This document shows, piece by piece, positions 12,176 through 25,606 of a stretch of 64,000 bases of DNA. The notes beneath the pieces were generated by a model, which saw only the letters and a program-made list of their open reading frames with translations, was not told where the DNA came from and searched no databases. Origin of the DNA: Sindora glabra (Eukaryota > Streptophyta > Magnoliopsida > Fabales > Fabaceae); NCBI GenBank assembly GCA_020226215.1, contig CM035236.1:52575057-52639056 (forward strand), in the 5' to 3' direction. A program made the position numbers and the translations under genes. The number at the start of each line of letters is the position of its first letter. Position 1 is the first letter of the stretch.

Positions 12176-12689
12176 TAGGTACGACTATCTGTGATGGCCA
12201 TCTAGATGTCTATATAAGTCCTTGAAGGGGCTTGATGATTGCTATGTGCGATGCATATTTCCTACAATGGTATGGATTGAAATGATAAATGATTAATTGT
12301 TTTTGAAATGTATGTTTTATTTGCTTAAGGATCTGGAATGACTTGATATATTTTTATGGTAATAGCTAGCTACTGGGAAACTTTGTTTCTCATGTTTTTG
12401 TATTGTTACTAACCATTCCAGGTGATGCTTCCAAAGGCTCTCATGATAGAGGAGAATGATGTTTTGAAATTGTATTAAAAATGTTTATATAGTTAGTGAT
12501 GTAATACGTGATGGATGTACGATTTGTAAGCTGAACATTTTGTATAATTACATGACTCTTGCTTATGTTGTATGAAATACAAAAATTTGAGATATTTTGA
12601 GTTGGTTTGGAGTAGATGGCAAATTAGTATGCAATAATTACCTATTTAATGAGAATTAAGGTGTTAATAAGTAAGGGAGTTACACTAAT

Positions 12690-15636
12690 AAACTAATTGA
12701 AGAATACAAACCTCCTCCTAACACATCTTCAATGCTTAAGCCCAATTGACCAATCAAAAAGACATTCCATATTTTGCTTCAATTTTATTCATTTCTATTT
12801 GTTGATACTTTGAGGTTCTTGTCATGAAATGGAAGATAACTGATTTAAGCAAACATGCAGTAATTTTAAGAGAAGAAAGATTGAGTACAAAATACAAAGG
12901 ATGCGTATCAAAATGTTAGAAATTAAGCTTGGAAATCACAAATTAGACAAACCTCCATCGGCTTCCAATTGCAGATGCAAAACACATATGTTAATGTGAT
13001 AAGAAACAATACCCTTCCATGTTGTTATCACTCCAAGTTAGCACATTAGCAGAATCATTCTTGTAATTATTCCAAGAAATGGATAAAATGGAAGATGACG
13101 TCCATCCGAATAAACAACTTAAATCATAAAATTTGGAGCAAGGGTGCATCAACCTCTATTTTCCAGCTAGGGGTAAATGTCTTTAAACATCTATTAAGTG
13201 CATAAATTTTAGCACATTAATGACATCATAAAATGAGATCGAACATCTATTTAGAACATGTTAATTGCCTAACAAACTAGCTATCTTAGAAAGAAGAAAC
13301 ATTGCTGTAGCTAGCCTTTTTTTCTTTCTCATTAACTTAGCTTTTGTGAGAATAAGTCTAACAAATTGGGCCATTAATTTTTGTAGAAGTTGGCACGTCT
13401 TTTGTGGTAGGAAAAAGCACATTATAGGTGTCAGCAAGCTAGCAACCAATATCACATATAGCCTAGGCAAGAAATAAAAAAAGTATAGTATGCTATATAT
13501 AACTATTCAAAAATTTTGATGCATGTAATATAATTACTAAAGATAAATAAAAAAAATGCCATAAGATAATACACACATATGAGAAAATATTGAATAAGGA
13601 AAGATATGCAATAGAATGGATAAAAAAAGATGCACAATGGCATGTTATTTTTAAAGCATCAAAAATTTTAATTAATACATATATAATTTAAAATAAAATT
13701 CTCTAAAATTAAAATTAAGAACCTATTGAAAAAAGTATAAAAATAACTTTCTTTTAATTTGCAAACATCCTATATTCAAAATTTGTAGTTTATTGTTTTG
13801 ATTATTATCTTGTACATTAATTTTTTAACATATTTAAAGTATTTTTAGGATGAAATTGAAAAATAATATTATATTTCTACACTTAGTGATATTAGCATCT
13901 GATTTGTAAAAGAGAAAAAATTAGAGTGCTGAAAGAGAACTAACTGGTGAGTTGCAAAGTAATAAACAAGAATTAAAATATAACATATAATTCAATTAAA
14001 CTATATATTTGATTTATTCAGAATAACTTTATAATAATAAAAATAAAATATGCATTTTTTGGAGGTATAACTTTTTCTTAAATTAGTTTATAAATTATGG
14101 ATAAAAAGTGGATATGAGAAAGGAACAAATGTGCCATGGATCAAATAAAAAGAAGTGACACAAATAGTAAGTTGTAAAAAGTAATATAAAAAAAATATTG
14201 ATAACATCTACTTAAATAATTTAACTACAACTAAATCAATAACTTAAAAAAAATACAAGATTCAGAATGAGTTACAAAAAAGAATGGGTGAACATATAAA
14301 AAATAATAAGCCCAATTAAAAAATAAGACGCACATAATTTAATAAGCAATGGAGAAAATAAAAAAGAAAAAATAGTAAGTTTTTAAAAGTCATAAAAATA
14401 GAAAAGAGAATTTGTGTATGAAATAAAGGTTTGCAAGTGATAAAATGGCACAAGGAAAAAATAGCTTTGATATGAGTGGGAAAATGAAATAACACAGAAA
14501 CAAGAGCATGACATGTGTCATGTGTCATGTGTATTAGAGATATAAAAGGTTATTTTAGTAGTAAGGATATTAATACTAATGAAGAAGTGAGAACTGTGGT
14601 AGAATAAATTTGTTGAAATATTTTAAGATAATGCATAAAATAATGAAGTATTTTTCTAGTGAAAAAGAAGTGCAGAGTTGAAAAAAAAATAAGGCTCCAT
14701 TAAACTTTGAAAATGACAAATAAAAAGAGGATAATTATTTTTCTTGTAATTGAAAAATATTATTAAATGACAAAAAGGTAATATAAGAGTTAAAAATAAA
14801 ATATATAGTTAAAATTTTAGATAACGTATAAGAATTTAAATTGTTTAAAATATCTTTATAATACAGATAACATATATTATACTATATCTATATTGCCTTA
14901 TACACCTAGTTTATAACTGATGGAAGTAAATGTAAAAAAAGAATGGTGTATAATAAAATAAATAAAAAATAAAATGTTACACAATTTGTAAAGGATTGAA
15001 AAATTTTCAATTAATACACATTTAATTTGGAAAATAGCACTAAAAATTGGCTATTAAAGATTATTGACAAATTTTAAACAAAAAGGGTTAATTTTATTTT
15101 TTAGATTTTTATTAAATAGTATCCTAAGTAAATAACTATTTCAATTAATGCTTTGTATTCACACTTTAACTTATATATCTATTTAATGATATTAATGTAT
15201 CATATTTACACTATTTAGTAGTATTACCTTCTAAATTGTCAACAACAAAAGCGAGTGTAAAAAATATATAATGACAATGGTAAAAGAGAGCGATCTAATA
15301 CATGAATTATAAAATATTGATAAAGTTTTAATTAAAATATATCTAATTTGAAATAATATATCCAGAAATTAACACCAAGATAGTATTTTCAAAACCTTAA
15401 ACAAATAAAATTAGTTATATATTTTAGATATTTTGACTAAAATATCCAGTACAAAGAGATACAAATATATACGTAATGGATAAATAACCAAAAGAAGAAG
15501 AATAAATAAATACATAAAATGTAAAAAGAGAAGTTTTGGAGGGAAAATGAAATTTAGGGTGGCCTGAGGAAAGTTATACCTCATTGAAAAAATTAATAAA
15601 GAATGGAAAACCAAAACCTTGTTTTCTATATGTTTT
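12690..15636. other. AT-rich region without recognised genes
   Basis: About 3 kb of strongly A/T-biased sequence. Short open frames occur on both strands (for example the mirror-image pair at 13261-13477), which is expected by chance in such composition. I recognise no element ends, coding domains or RNA genes. Confidence 0.5.
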
Positions 15637-16415
15637 CTAGGGCATGTTTAGTTCGTGTCATTTTATTGACGTGCCTGGGAATATTTTGCAAGAATACAAC
15701 TTTCCTGTGTTTGGTTCAAAAGTTTCAAAAACATGTCTGGGAATATATCATTGCCGGGAATGTATTTACCCCAAATTTCCCCCTAAAATATTCCCATGGG
15801 GGGAGGTGGGAATCTAAGATTCCTATCTCATGGGAATATCAATATTAAAATTTTAGGACAATTCTACCATTTTTTGACTCAAAACACAGCCATCCCAATT
15901 CTAGGTTTTACTATACAAACTGCTTCTCATTTATCTATCATTCTCTTGGCTTTCACCTCTGCTTTTGTTACGATTAAGGTAGGTCCCTAAACCTTGCAAC
16001 ATATTTCTGTCTAGAACAAAAAAATAGTGAATATTTATACATACATATGGCACAAAGATCACGGAACCCAACAATGAAAATAACATAATAACATATAACG
16101 GTTCAGGTTGCTTTGGCACACAATGTGAATTGCATATACGAAATCATTTTTAACCCAAAATAACTAGCAAAGTTTTCCCTATTGCCCAAATTTTTCATAA
16201 TACAGTTTGCGTTTCCTATAGCTCGAAAACATTGATCACAATTTACCAATTTTTTGAACATTATTTTAACTCTTTATGAGTATATGTATTTCTATATTTT
16301 AGGTTCTTAACTCATTTGGACCAATTATTTTTATTTTATAAATTTAGATTATATTAGTTAACTATTGTTTTGCTTTATACATCCTATATTGTGCTGTGTG
16401 TGTTACTGTTGCAAA

Positions 16416-17630
16416 ATGAATCCCTCAATTCAAGCAAGGAAAAAGAGAATCATTGTTATATTGATTATATTATTAGAGTTTTTGAATGATTTCACTTTAT
16501 TTTTTATCATGGTGATTTCTACTATTTTACTGAAGGAGTTGAGAAAAAGGAAAAGAATAAGATTTGACTATCATAATAGGATGTTGGTTCGAAATGTAAA
16601 CTTCGATAGGATAGTCTTTATAAATGACTTGGCATCTATTGAAAATGTTAGAATGTATAGGTTTTCTTTCCACAGATTATGTGACATGCTAAGGGTGGTT
16701 GGTAGGCTAGAGCCTACGAGGAATATGGGTGTTGAGGAAATGGTGGCAATTTTTTTTACACATCTTAGCCTATGATGTTAAGAATAGAGTTATAAAGAGA
16801 CAATTTATGAGATCCGGAGAAACTATTAGCAGGCAATTTAATAATGTATTGGTTGTTGTGCTAAAGTGCTATAAAGAATTACTCAAACAACTTGACCCAA
16901 TCCCTAGAAATTCTAGTGATCTTAAATGGAAATGGTTTAAGGTATTTATAAATTTACAAAAATTAGTTATAGAATGGTATCTACATTATAAGAATGAAAT
17001 GTGTTTTAATTGTTTCATTTTGTAGAATTGTTTAGGAGCATTAGATGGAACTCATATCAGGGTGAATGTTCCAGAGGTTGATAAGCCTAGATTTCGAAAC
17101 ATAAAGGGTGAGGTAACTACTAATGTGCTAGGAGTATGCTTATAAGACTTGAAATTTATTTATATCTTGGTTGGATGGGAGACTTCAGCAGTTGATTTTA
17201 GAGTCTTAAGGGATGCAATTACTCGTCCTAATGGTCTAAAAGTTCCACAAGGTACTCAATGGGCAAGAAATTAATTGTTGAGATTTTATTTTATTTCATT
17301 TTATACCTTTATTAAGTTATATAATTGATTATAGGCTATTATTACTTATATGATGCTAGATATATGAATGGTACTGGATTCTTTACACCTTATAGAGGGC
17401 AAAGGTATCATTTAAGCGAATGGAGAGATGGAGCACAACCAACCACAACCTAAGGGTTTTTTTAATATGAAGCATTCATCCGCTAGGAATGTTATAGAAA
17501 GGGCTTTTATATTATTAAAAGGACGTTAGGCAATCCTAAGAAATAAGTCATTTTATCCGATAAAGATCCAAGGTAGATTTATATCTGCATGTTGCCTATT
17601 GCATGCACACATAATTTGATTACACATGTG
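16416..17630 (+). pseudogene. PIF/Harbinger DDE transposase (HARBI1-like), broken
   Basis: This nuclease excises and inserts Harbinger elements. The ATG at 16416 starts MNPSIQARKKR. A helix-turn-helix-like region includes FHRLCDMLRVVGRL and GVEEMVAIF. Frame is lost in a run of eight Ts (16750-16757) and recovered as LAYDVKNRVIKRQFMRSGET. After an intron (about 16940-17025) come CLGALDGTHIRVNVP (first Asp, 17044-17046) and SAVDFRVLRDAI (second Asp, 17194-17196). After a second intron (about 17250-17334) come YYYLYDARYMNGTGFFTPYR and ARNVIERAF (Glu, 17497-17499), then GRFISACCLLH. Stops occur after GVCL, PTTT and LLKGR. The family assignment is secure; the gene is non-functional as read. Confidence 0.88.
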
Positions 17631-17913
17631 GAGTCAAGTGAGGACTGGATTACATAGAGAGATAATCTTGTAGAAGAAATATGGAACACTCAGAGAGGAA
17701 GTCATATTTAGGAAACTTTTATATTTGCTATCTTCTAAGTTTTTATATGATTTAAATTGTATGAGCTATTATGTAATTGACTTCATTTGTTTTATAGTTC
17801 AATTTGAATATTCTAATACAATTTGTTTGTATAGGGAAACTTGGCTATATTTTTCTCAAATGTATAATTTGTTGGGCTATATTACCTTGCATTGTATATG
17901 ACTTAGCTCACTA

Positions 17914-18969
17914 ATGGAGATGGGTGAAAGCACCCAATCAAAATTAAAAGGCTGCAAACACCAATGGACATATAATAAAGATTCTAAGCTAGTTGAGGCC
18001 TTGGTGGAACTTTCAACTCGAAGACATTGGAAAGCTGAAGGTTGTGGGCAATTCAAATCTGGATATCTAAGAGAATTAGAGAGCATGCTTTGGGAGAAAA
18101 TGCCAGGATGTAGTCTAAGAGCTTCTCCACACATTAAATCAAGAGTCAAGCTTTGAAAAAGCAATATGGAGCCATCGTAGAGATATTAGGTCCAAGGGTA
18201 AGTGGATTTGGGTGGGATGACTAAGAAAAGAAGATCATGATTGAGAAGGAGATCTTTAATGAATGGATAAAGGTAAGTATATCCTTTTTTTTTATAAATA
18301 TTTAGCTTTAAATGGTGTTTATTTATTAATTTTTTTCCTATATTTCATGTTATGTGGCAGTCTCACCTTAATGCTGCTGGATTATATAACAAGTCATTCC
18401 CCTTTTTCAATGAATTACAATGAGTATATGGTAAAGATAGAGTGAATGGTGAAAATATTGAAGATCTTCATGGTGCAGTGCAATCAATGGAGCAAGAAAT
18501 ACAACAGAATGTAGATAGACAGTAGGAGGGCCAATCTAACATGCAACCTGAGGATCTTCATGAGTTTTGAGAAAGTGTTTATGGATCCTAACCTCCAACT
18601 CCAACATTCCTAAATACTCAAAAGCCATCCAGTGGACAAAGTAGTGCGAATAAATCAAAGAAAAGAGTTAGAAATTTTGATGATGTTATTAATCAAATGA
18701 CCAATACCATAGCTCAGCTAGGAAGTATTTATGAGGCTACAAAGAATACTATGTTGGAACTTGCATCATGTTTCAAACATGAAAAAGAAGGAGCTGAACG
18801 AAGGATGAGGCTAATTGATGAACTAAAACAAGTTGATCGACTCACAAACATGCAAAGGATGATGGCTGGTGAGATTATAACCAAAGATCAGCATCAAATT
18901 GATCTTTTCTTCACTTTGCCCATTGATTGGAGGAAGGAATATGTTAAGCATCTATTAGGAAATATATAG
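17914..18969 (+). pseudogene. Myb/SANT-like DNA-binding partner ORF of the Harbinger element
   Basis: PIF/Harbinger elements carry a second gene whose Myb/SANT-like protein binds the element ends and brings in the transposase. The reading begins at the ATG at 17914, with HQWTYNKDSKLVEALVEL, HWKAEGCGQFKSGYLREL and MPGCSLRASPHIKSRV. A one-base shift near 18150 leads to KKQYGAIVEILGPRVSGFGW and, after a stop, IFNEWIK. An intron (about 18271-18360) precedes SHLNAAGLYNKSFPFFNEL. The C-terminus, open from 18697 to the stop at 18969, is helical and charged. It lies co-oriented just 3' of the transposase, as usual for the family. It is decayed by one frameshift and several stops. Confidence 0.8.
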
Positions 18970-19187
18970 TGATGTTACATCATAAGACATTAATGTAGCA
19001 ACTATCACCTATTTTGGACCATCATGTATATTTTGGTTGAATTTATGATATCCAATTTGAGATGATTGTGTATGTGATGCACTAGTTTTCCACTTTCTAT
19101 GATGATTGCATCTATCATACTTAGTTATATTTACACTTTCTGAATGTCCTTGTGGATTACTAGTTGATTTAGTGTTTGGACATATGT

Positions 19188-19660
19188 CTGCCTGGAGGAG
19201 CACTCGAGAATATGCCAGGTCCTTGCATGTTACTATTTTGGTTAAAATAGTAAGATGCAAGAATACGCCATTTCCTTGCATGTTACTGCCTTGGTTCAAA
19301 ATAATAACATTAATCCAGGATGTTACAACAAGCAATTTCTGATTGAATACACGTTGGACGTGTGCCTGCTTGGATGAAAATTCAAGAATGTGTCAGGTCC
19401 TTGCATGTTACTGTATTGGTTAAAATAGTAACATGAAAGAATACACTACTTCATTGCATGTTACTGTCTTGGTTCAAAATAGTAGCACCAATCCAGGACG
19501 TTGCAACAAGCAATTTCTGATTGAATACATGTTGGACGTGTGCCTGCTTGGATGAAAACTTGGGAATATGCCAAGTCCTTGCATGTTGCAGTTTTGGTCA
19601 AAACAATAACATCAACCTTGACGTTGTAATAAACGATTGTTTCATTATGTCGGGCGTGAG
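19188..19660. repeat. ~177-bp tandem repeat, about 2.7 units
   Basis: Units begin with TGCCTGSWTGGA-like sequence at about 19189, 19364 and 19541. Each contains CAGGTCCTTGCATGTTACT and up to two copies of the TGTTACTRTTT palindrome. The best palindrome, 19403-19435, has perfect CATGTTACT and AGTAACATG arms. Confidence 0.75.
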
Positions 19661-20416
19661 AGAAAATCAATAAGAAATTGGGATGAAGTTTACCAGACGT
19701 ATATAAATCTTGCACAATTTGAGTGAAGAAAAGAGTAACCAAAGTTATGAATAATTAATTAGTGGTAAAAAATATTAATGCATTTTTTCTGTATTTAATT
19801 CCAAGTTTAGGTCTCACTTCTCAATTATATAAATGATATAATTTAAGCTAAAATGATATAATTTAAACTAAATTATGCACAATTATCATAAACACATAGA
19901 TATGAAAGAACAAAATTACAATGGAAGGTAGTGATGGTCCAGCTTAAATGAACATGCCACCATTTTCATTCAGTCAATCATCTACTCCTCCCCAGTCACT
20001 ACCTTTCCTTTCAAATCACGATGATGTGTTTTTAGCACTTGTAATTATTTACAAGTCTAAAATGTGGCATCTAATAACAATTTAAGATTAGTTTAGTTTA
20101 ACATATTTATATTTGATGTTTTCATGAAAAAATAACTTTAATAAAAATATAATTATAAAAAATAATTAATAAATTCTATGTTGATTATAAGCAAATTAAT
20201 AAAAGATATTTTTTTTCCTTTTTTAAAAGGAAAGTTATATTTTTCATTACTATGACTTTAGAGATAGTCTTTTGTTAAAAATTATGAGTGAATATTACAC
20301 AAAATTGAAAGTTATATACAATTGAATGTAAGATGTTACATGTAATTGAACGTTACATACAATTGAATTGTATCTACAATGTAAATGTTATATACATGCA
20401 TGTATAAATTTAATAA

Positions 20417-20571
20417 TCATGTTGAGTTGGAAGGTTTGAAATCCTTGAGGAAATTTATCACTAACTTTGCCCTATATTTCCTAACGGATTCCACCGGAAA
20501 TTCTTCTTCAAATTCTTTGTTGTTGTATGTATCTTCTATTTATTTGCAGACAAAAATTTCACAGTCTTGCT
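20417..20571 (-). pseudogene. Terminal ULP1 catalytic exon of copy B
   Basis: The reading is QDCEIFVCK, stop, then IEDTYNNKEFEEEF and VESVRKYRAKLVINFL, to TGA at 20417-20419. The Cys codon is 20561-20563. The length and end match the terminal exons of copies A and C. Confidence 0.65.
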
Positions 20572-21254
20572 TGAAATTATAATTAGAGGAAAATGAGTTA
20601 GTTTAGAACCTTTAACTATCAAATCTTATGAACTACTGAAGAAGTTGTCACTCACGATCCAGATTCCTATTGGGGCAACTTTTCATATAATATGATATCA
20701 AAAGGTGGCTCTGTGGTTGCTTGATCTACTCCTATACCCTTCTTATTTTTGTGAAGGATTTCATTTTTCTTTTGCTCATAGTAGTCCTTCTATGGGAAAT
20801 AAATTGACAAAATCAAGCATGGTTAAGGAAGGAATCAATTGAAAAAATCATGTTACTCTTTTGATCCAAAACAGTAACATATTTCTCCTTGTGGTGAAAA
20901 AATATAATCACCAGCCAACAACATCATAAATAGATAACACGCAAGGGCATTAATAATAAACCTTGAGAAAGCAACGTGTTACTGTTATCACATGAAACAA
21001 CAACATCAACCATTAACAATATATCATAGAGTAATGGCACACAATATCAGTCATGTGCCTTTTATTGGTATGATGTATTAGTTTTCATGTTTCAAAACAA
21101 TTACCATATTCAGAACAAAAGGTATAGGTGAAAAAATTAAGCATGGTTAAGCAACGTGTTAGTATTTGCAATTTGATCAAGCATTGTTAACAAGAAAATA
21201 ACGTGTTTAGTTAAGTAACGGATGGTGTTTGATCACAGTGCAAGTAACACTCAC

Positions 21255-21471
21255 CACTATTTGGGCATCGTGAAAGTATCAACAAGCCTCGCTTTTCTCG
21301 ACCTTGATGAGTTATAATGAGTCCACTCATACTTAGCATTATCCAGCATGAGAAGTGTAAAGTGATTGGGGTTGCTACAGTTATTGATGCTCGTTGAGTT
21401 CATTAGGAATAGAACAATGTCTGCATTCATTGCTTCCTCCACCTTTTGATTGAATTTGTGCACCCTCATAT
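21255..21471 (-). CDS. First ULP1 catalytic exon of copy B
   Basis: MRVHKFNQKVEEAMNADIVL leads to NPNHFTLLMLDNAKYEWTHY and ends DAQIV before a GTGAGT donor (21254-21249). The start follows TACAAAG near 21472. Exon boundaries match those of copies A and C. Confidence 0.6.
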
Positions 21472-23999
21472 CTTTGTACATTTTGTGGGGGCTAACCATA
21501 TAAAATGTCAACATAGCATGAACACTACTTTAGTATCAACTTATTATCTCTATATCACATTTATGGAATGTATTCAACACCTTAACCAACATAAGCTGTC
21601 AAATACAAATATATTATTTTTCTTGGATGTGTTGCTCATGCTGCAAATGGTCGCATGGCTATCTATTATCTGAAATTGAAAGAATGGAGATTGTCAGATA
21701 ATTACTTTTCGCAATGGCATGTTACTATCTCATCAATAAATAGTAACTTCATCTTATAGAAGCCTGAAAATGGTCAATTCTGCCATGCTACTATTATGGC
21801 TCAAAACAGTAACACCACTAAGCTAATAACCAGAGAAAACATAATTTCCTAAGGTTTGAGAGATGGATATTTACATTGTTTGTTATTGACTTTTCTACAA
21901 GCACTTGTAGTAACGCATCCATTATTATGAACATGTCTTGCTAAGGAGACGGCCAGACAATAGACCTACAAATAATAGTGTGGTTAAACAAATGATTTAG
22001 TAATGTTATTGTCCATGAAGTCATTAAATATTAACATGTTACTATTTGAGTCCAAACAGTAACATGTAGTTTTCATGTATCTGTTTAGTGTGAAACAGTA
22101 ACATCAACCAAAGAACACAATAAATAGACAAGCTGTAGTGTAATTAGGTATTGGTTCTCGGACAAAAGAAGGTGTTACTATCTTGAACCGGATACAGTAA
22201 CACTAAAAAACATGTTTTTCTTCAAGTGGCAAGTGTAAAACCTAATAAGAATACTGCATATGACTTACATTACTTCTCCTGCTTCTTCTGTTTTCACTAT
22301 GTTGTCCATAACATCTTGGGGGAGGTACTTTGCAGGTGGTCATCTTGTAGTTTTGGAGGTCTTCTTGGTTTGCTTCTTTTTAACCATTTCTGGTGTTGAA
22401 TCATCCTCCAAGAAGATCACATTATTCTCTTTGTCATTTCCAGTCTCCTTTTCAGGAGGAGTTATTTTTTATTGTGTTTGTTATTATTTAATAGGTCTAC
22501 CACATTGGCCCGAGTATGCGTAGTCCATCTCACGTTTTGATTTTCTTCATTTTCTGATCATCGATCCTTCAACATGCTCGGTCTTTTTTGCTTCAGCTGC
22601 GATGGTTTTTGACATATTAGTGACACATGCATTCAGATGTTTATTTTGGTCTTCAAGACTAGCATTTGCAGTCTCTAATGTGTCCTTGATCACTTGGAGA
22701 TTTTCTATGTGCCTTTTTGTGTCATATAATTGTGTTTAGAGCTGTGTGTTCTCCTATGTTAGCTTTATGATTATTTCATTCCTTTGTTTTAGTTACGTTT
22801 GGTGATATGTGTTCTCCTATATTAGGTTTGTGGTTGTTTCCATCCTTTGTTTCAGTTGTTGTTCTACCATCAGAAGTTTCTCTGTGAGGAACCTTAGTTC
22901 ATCGATCAACTCAGCTATCCTAGAATTTGTGTTGAGTAACTGATCCCTCTGTTGTTGTACCTCATCAATATCTTGTGCTTGATATTGTTTATTAGTTAGT
23001 GCAATATCTACAAACTAATCCAGTGTTGTTTTTCTTAGTTGAATTAGGTATTAGTTCCTTCATGTATCATCGTCCATTTTGGATTCATCAAAGTAGGAGG
23101 GTGTGACTTGTGTTTTGGTTTGCTCATTATATTCAACAAGTTGAAATTCTGAAGTTGTCACATTGCAAAGGACATTTTATTCCTCGATTATTAGCTAGAG
23201 TTCTCTATTGATCACCTGAAATGCAAGAGTGGTTAGTTAAGTCTAATTCTTAATGTGTTTCTATTTTATTGAGAAACAGTAACATGAGGTAAAAGGATTG
23301 AGTTATGGCATGATTATGAAATGGATATAGGAAATGACATTTTCCAAACGTTACCTGGAGGTGGCTGACCATTATTTCCTTCAATTGGCATGTAAGGTGC
23401 TTCAGGTCCCACTTTAGGCATCTTGGCACCCTTTGATGTTGATGCCCATAAAGTACATTTATTATCTCACACAGCTAGTACTGTCAATAATATAATATGC
23501 ATATTGTTTTAACAAATCTTCAATTAAAGTTGCACCTAGAGATGTTCTTAAAATTGAGATGCAACTGTCTACACAATAAACAATAATTTTTTTCAAATGA
23601 GGAGATTTAGGCAATGATACTACACAAAATCTCAGTAACATGACTAATCAATAGTCATTCATAAGAAAAATGTGAACATAGCAACATGATACTGTTTAAG
23701 AACAAAATAGTATCATGTTGCTGTTTTGCATCCAGCCAATCACATGAACTGTAAGCTCAAAAGAAATGGACAAACTCAGTCTCACTAACAACCTAACTGC
23801 TGTGAAGCCGTAGAATTACTGTTTACACATCTAATCGGTTACATGTTTCTGTTTGGAGTGTAAACAATAACATCAACCAACACTGCCACAATCGTGCAAG
23901 AAATATGGCAAAAACTCTCAATCAAGTTAAAAGAATTGAATGAAGTGAATATCAAACAAAATGACATGAAGGACAACAAGTATGACAACTGTTACTTAC

Positions 24000-24690
24000 T
24001 GGTAATAGCATGACACAGCCGGTGACATTTGGTGGGCTATCCTTTTTGATTGAGTTCATTAGTTGCTCGTGTATATGTGTAGACCACTAATATTGTCCAA
24101 TGTCATCTAGGTCCTCTACATATTTCAAGTAGGACCGGGCTAGCATCTGAGCCCTGTTTGGTACAAACAAGGTCACCAGCAGCATCAAGGTTATTTGGTG
24201 TGAGACATCCTTAACATCAATTTTTTATGTTCCCCCCACTGCCTTTTAGAGTGCATTGAATATTATTAGTTTTGTTAGGCGTCCTCTAGTATCAAGATCA
24301 GATTGTGGCCTCTCCCAGGTGTTATGTTGATAGGTGTTCTCCATCCCTTATTCCAAATATGAGCTTCACTGAGATAGGTGTGATGCTCAGATGTTTGCCG
24401 CTAATTAGGAATTTTTCATGTTTTAACAAGAAGGTGACAATGACTGCTTTTATTTTTTGATTGCTCTTTTGGCATATACTGCGATCAAGCTTGCTCGTGA
24501 TAATGGCTTCGATAAGTAGCCAGAAAGGGTTTTGCTCTAGCACACTCTTGTGGACGTTGCTTAGATTAAGCTCTTCAATCTGCCTTATGCACGCTAACAG
24601 ATTGGACCTGTATTACTCATATCTTGCACTTCTTTCTATAGTTTCCTTGGTATGCTTTGGTGTGTTGCTATCCTTCTGTTCGAATAAATT
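24000..24690 (-). CDS. N-terminal domain exon of copy B ULP1 gene
   Basis: The minus-strand reading contains YRSNLLACIRQIEELNL, FWLLIEAIITSKLD, SITPISVKLIFGIRDG and LMLLVTLFVPNRAQ, ending GCVMLLP at a GTAAGT donor (23999-23994). Several in-frame stops separate the open pieces. It aligns with 8008-7311 (copy A) and 28689-29396 (copy C). Confidence 0.55.
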
Positions 24691-25200
24691 TACAAATCAA
24701 GGGTGATTAATAACAAAATTGATGAATTTGAGGATAAGTTCACAAATCAAGCAAGATTAATATCAAAATAGATAAAAATCAGCATGTCACTGTTTTGTGA
24801 ACAAATAGTAACATGTTATATTCTTGTAGGGACATGTATCTGTTTGATCTGAAACAGTAACACTAACAAAAAGACAAAATGCTGCTCACAATGAAACTTG
24901 CATCATGTTAAGGGTGTGACTTTTTATAGAGGAAACAGTAAGATCACAATCGAGGATGATGACAAAAAATTGGTAAAAAAATAACGTGTTACTGTTTTCA
25001 GAACAAAATAGTAACACATTATTTCCTTGTGCTAGAATGTTTCTATTTTTTACAAAAGAGCAATAACAAATAAGGAACACAGTAAATGTACAAAATGTAG
25101 TTTGATCAACGATGAAATTTACAAAAGAACTTGTTACTGTCTTGCACAGGAAATAGTAACATCAAAAAATGCATTACTGTTTTCATTTCTATATATATAC

Positions 25201-25203
<3 letters not shown>

Positions 25204-25232
<29 letters not shown>
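25204..25232. repeat. (AC)14 microsatellite
   Basis: Uninterrupted AC dinucleotides at the end of the first 213-bp unit. Confidence 0.9.
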
Positions 25233-25237
<5 letters not shown>

Positions 25238-25420
25238 TAGGTATATGGAATGTTTCTGTTTGTTCCAAAAGAGCAGCAACCAATGCGGAACACAGTAAAT
25301 GGACAAAATGCAGTTTGATTAGCGATGAAATTTACAAAAGAAAGTGTTACTATCTTGTATAGGAAACAGCAACATCGAACAGTGCATTACTCTTTTCATT
25401 TCAACATATATATTGTACAT

Positions 25421-25459
25421 GCACGCACGCACGCACACACACACACACACACACACACA
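25421..25459. repeat. GCAC/(AC)n compound microsatellite
   Basis: GCACGCACGCACG followed by an AC run at the end of the second 213-bp unit. Confidence 0.9.
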
Positions 25460-25606
25460 TGGTATATATGGACATGCAAACCATAAACTTATTTGCTATA
25501 TATATATATGATCACAAGTGATTACATTTTGATTAGTGACAGTAACGTCTCAATCAATTTCAACATCTTCTAATAGGGTTTTGTTTAAACATGGATATTA
25601 TATACT

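Larger units (their letters stand above)
10159..12684 (+). mobile_element. Solo LTR, Ty3/gypsy type
   Basis: This 2,526 bp sequence begins TGTAATGTCCTGAATTTTT and ends GGGAGTTACA. It is flanked by a perfect 5-bp duplication, CTAAT (10154-10158 and 12685-12689). The TGTAAYRYCCYGAATTTTT start and the ...GTTACA end are typical of Tekay/Del-type chromovirus LTRs; the lineage is inference. Internal features are a TG microsatellite (11270-11284), the ACACGGGGT hairpin module (about 11360-11743) and a CCCCGGGAAGAC tandem array (about 12009-12175). No internal coding region is present, so it is a solo LTR. Confidence 0.88.
20417..24690 (-). pseudogene. ULP1-type (C48) protease gene, copy B, decayed
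   Basis: It has the same architecture as copy A on the same strand: N-terminal domain exon (24690-24000), coiled-coil-like region (about 23060-22540), first catalytic exon (21471-21255) and terminal exon (20571-20417). The catalytic His is in NPNHFTLLML and the Asp position is Asn (THYNSS). The Cys motif reads QDCEIFVCK, so the Gly after Cys has become Glu (GGA to GAA), followed directly by a TAA stop in place of a Gln-type codon. The last-intron acceptor reads TTTCAA instead of TTTCAG. These changes make it inactive. The family call rests on three-way comparison with copies A and C. Confidence 0.6.
25035..25462. repeat. 213-bp tandem duplication, each unit ending in a CA microsatellite
   Basis: Two units (25035-25248 and 25249-25462) share TTTGATYARCGATGAAATTT, a TGTTACT/AGTAACAT pair and then an ACACAC run. 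Confidence 0.7.

Noticed and set aside
13261..13477. Overlapping open frames on both strands as small genes
   Set aside because: They are mirror-image chance frames in AT-rich DNA with no motif.
19188..19660. CRISPR-like array because of regularly spaced palindromes
   Set aside because: The spacers are themselves repeated, the units are about 177 bp, there are no cas genes, and the context is a plant genome.
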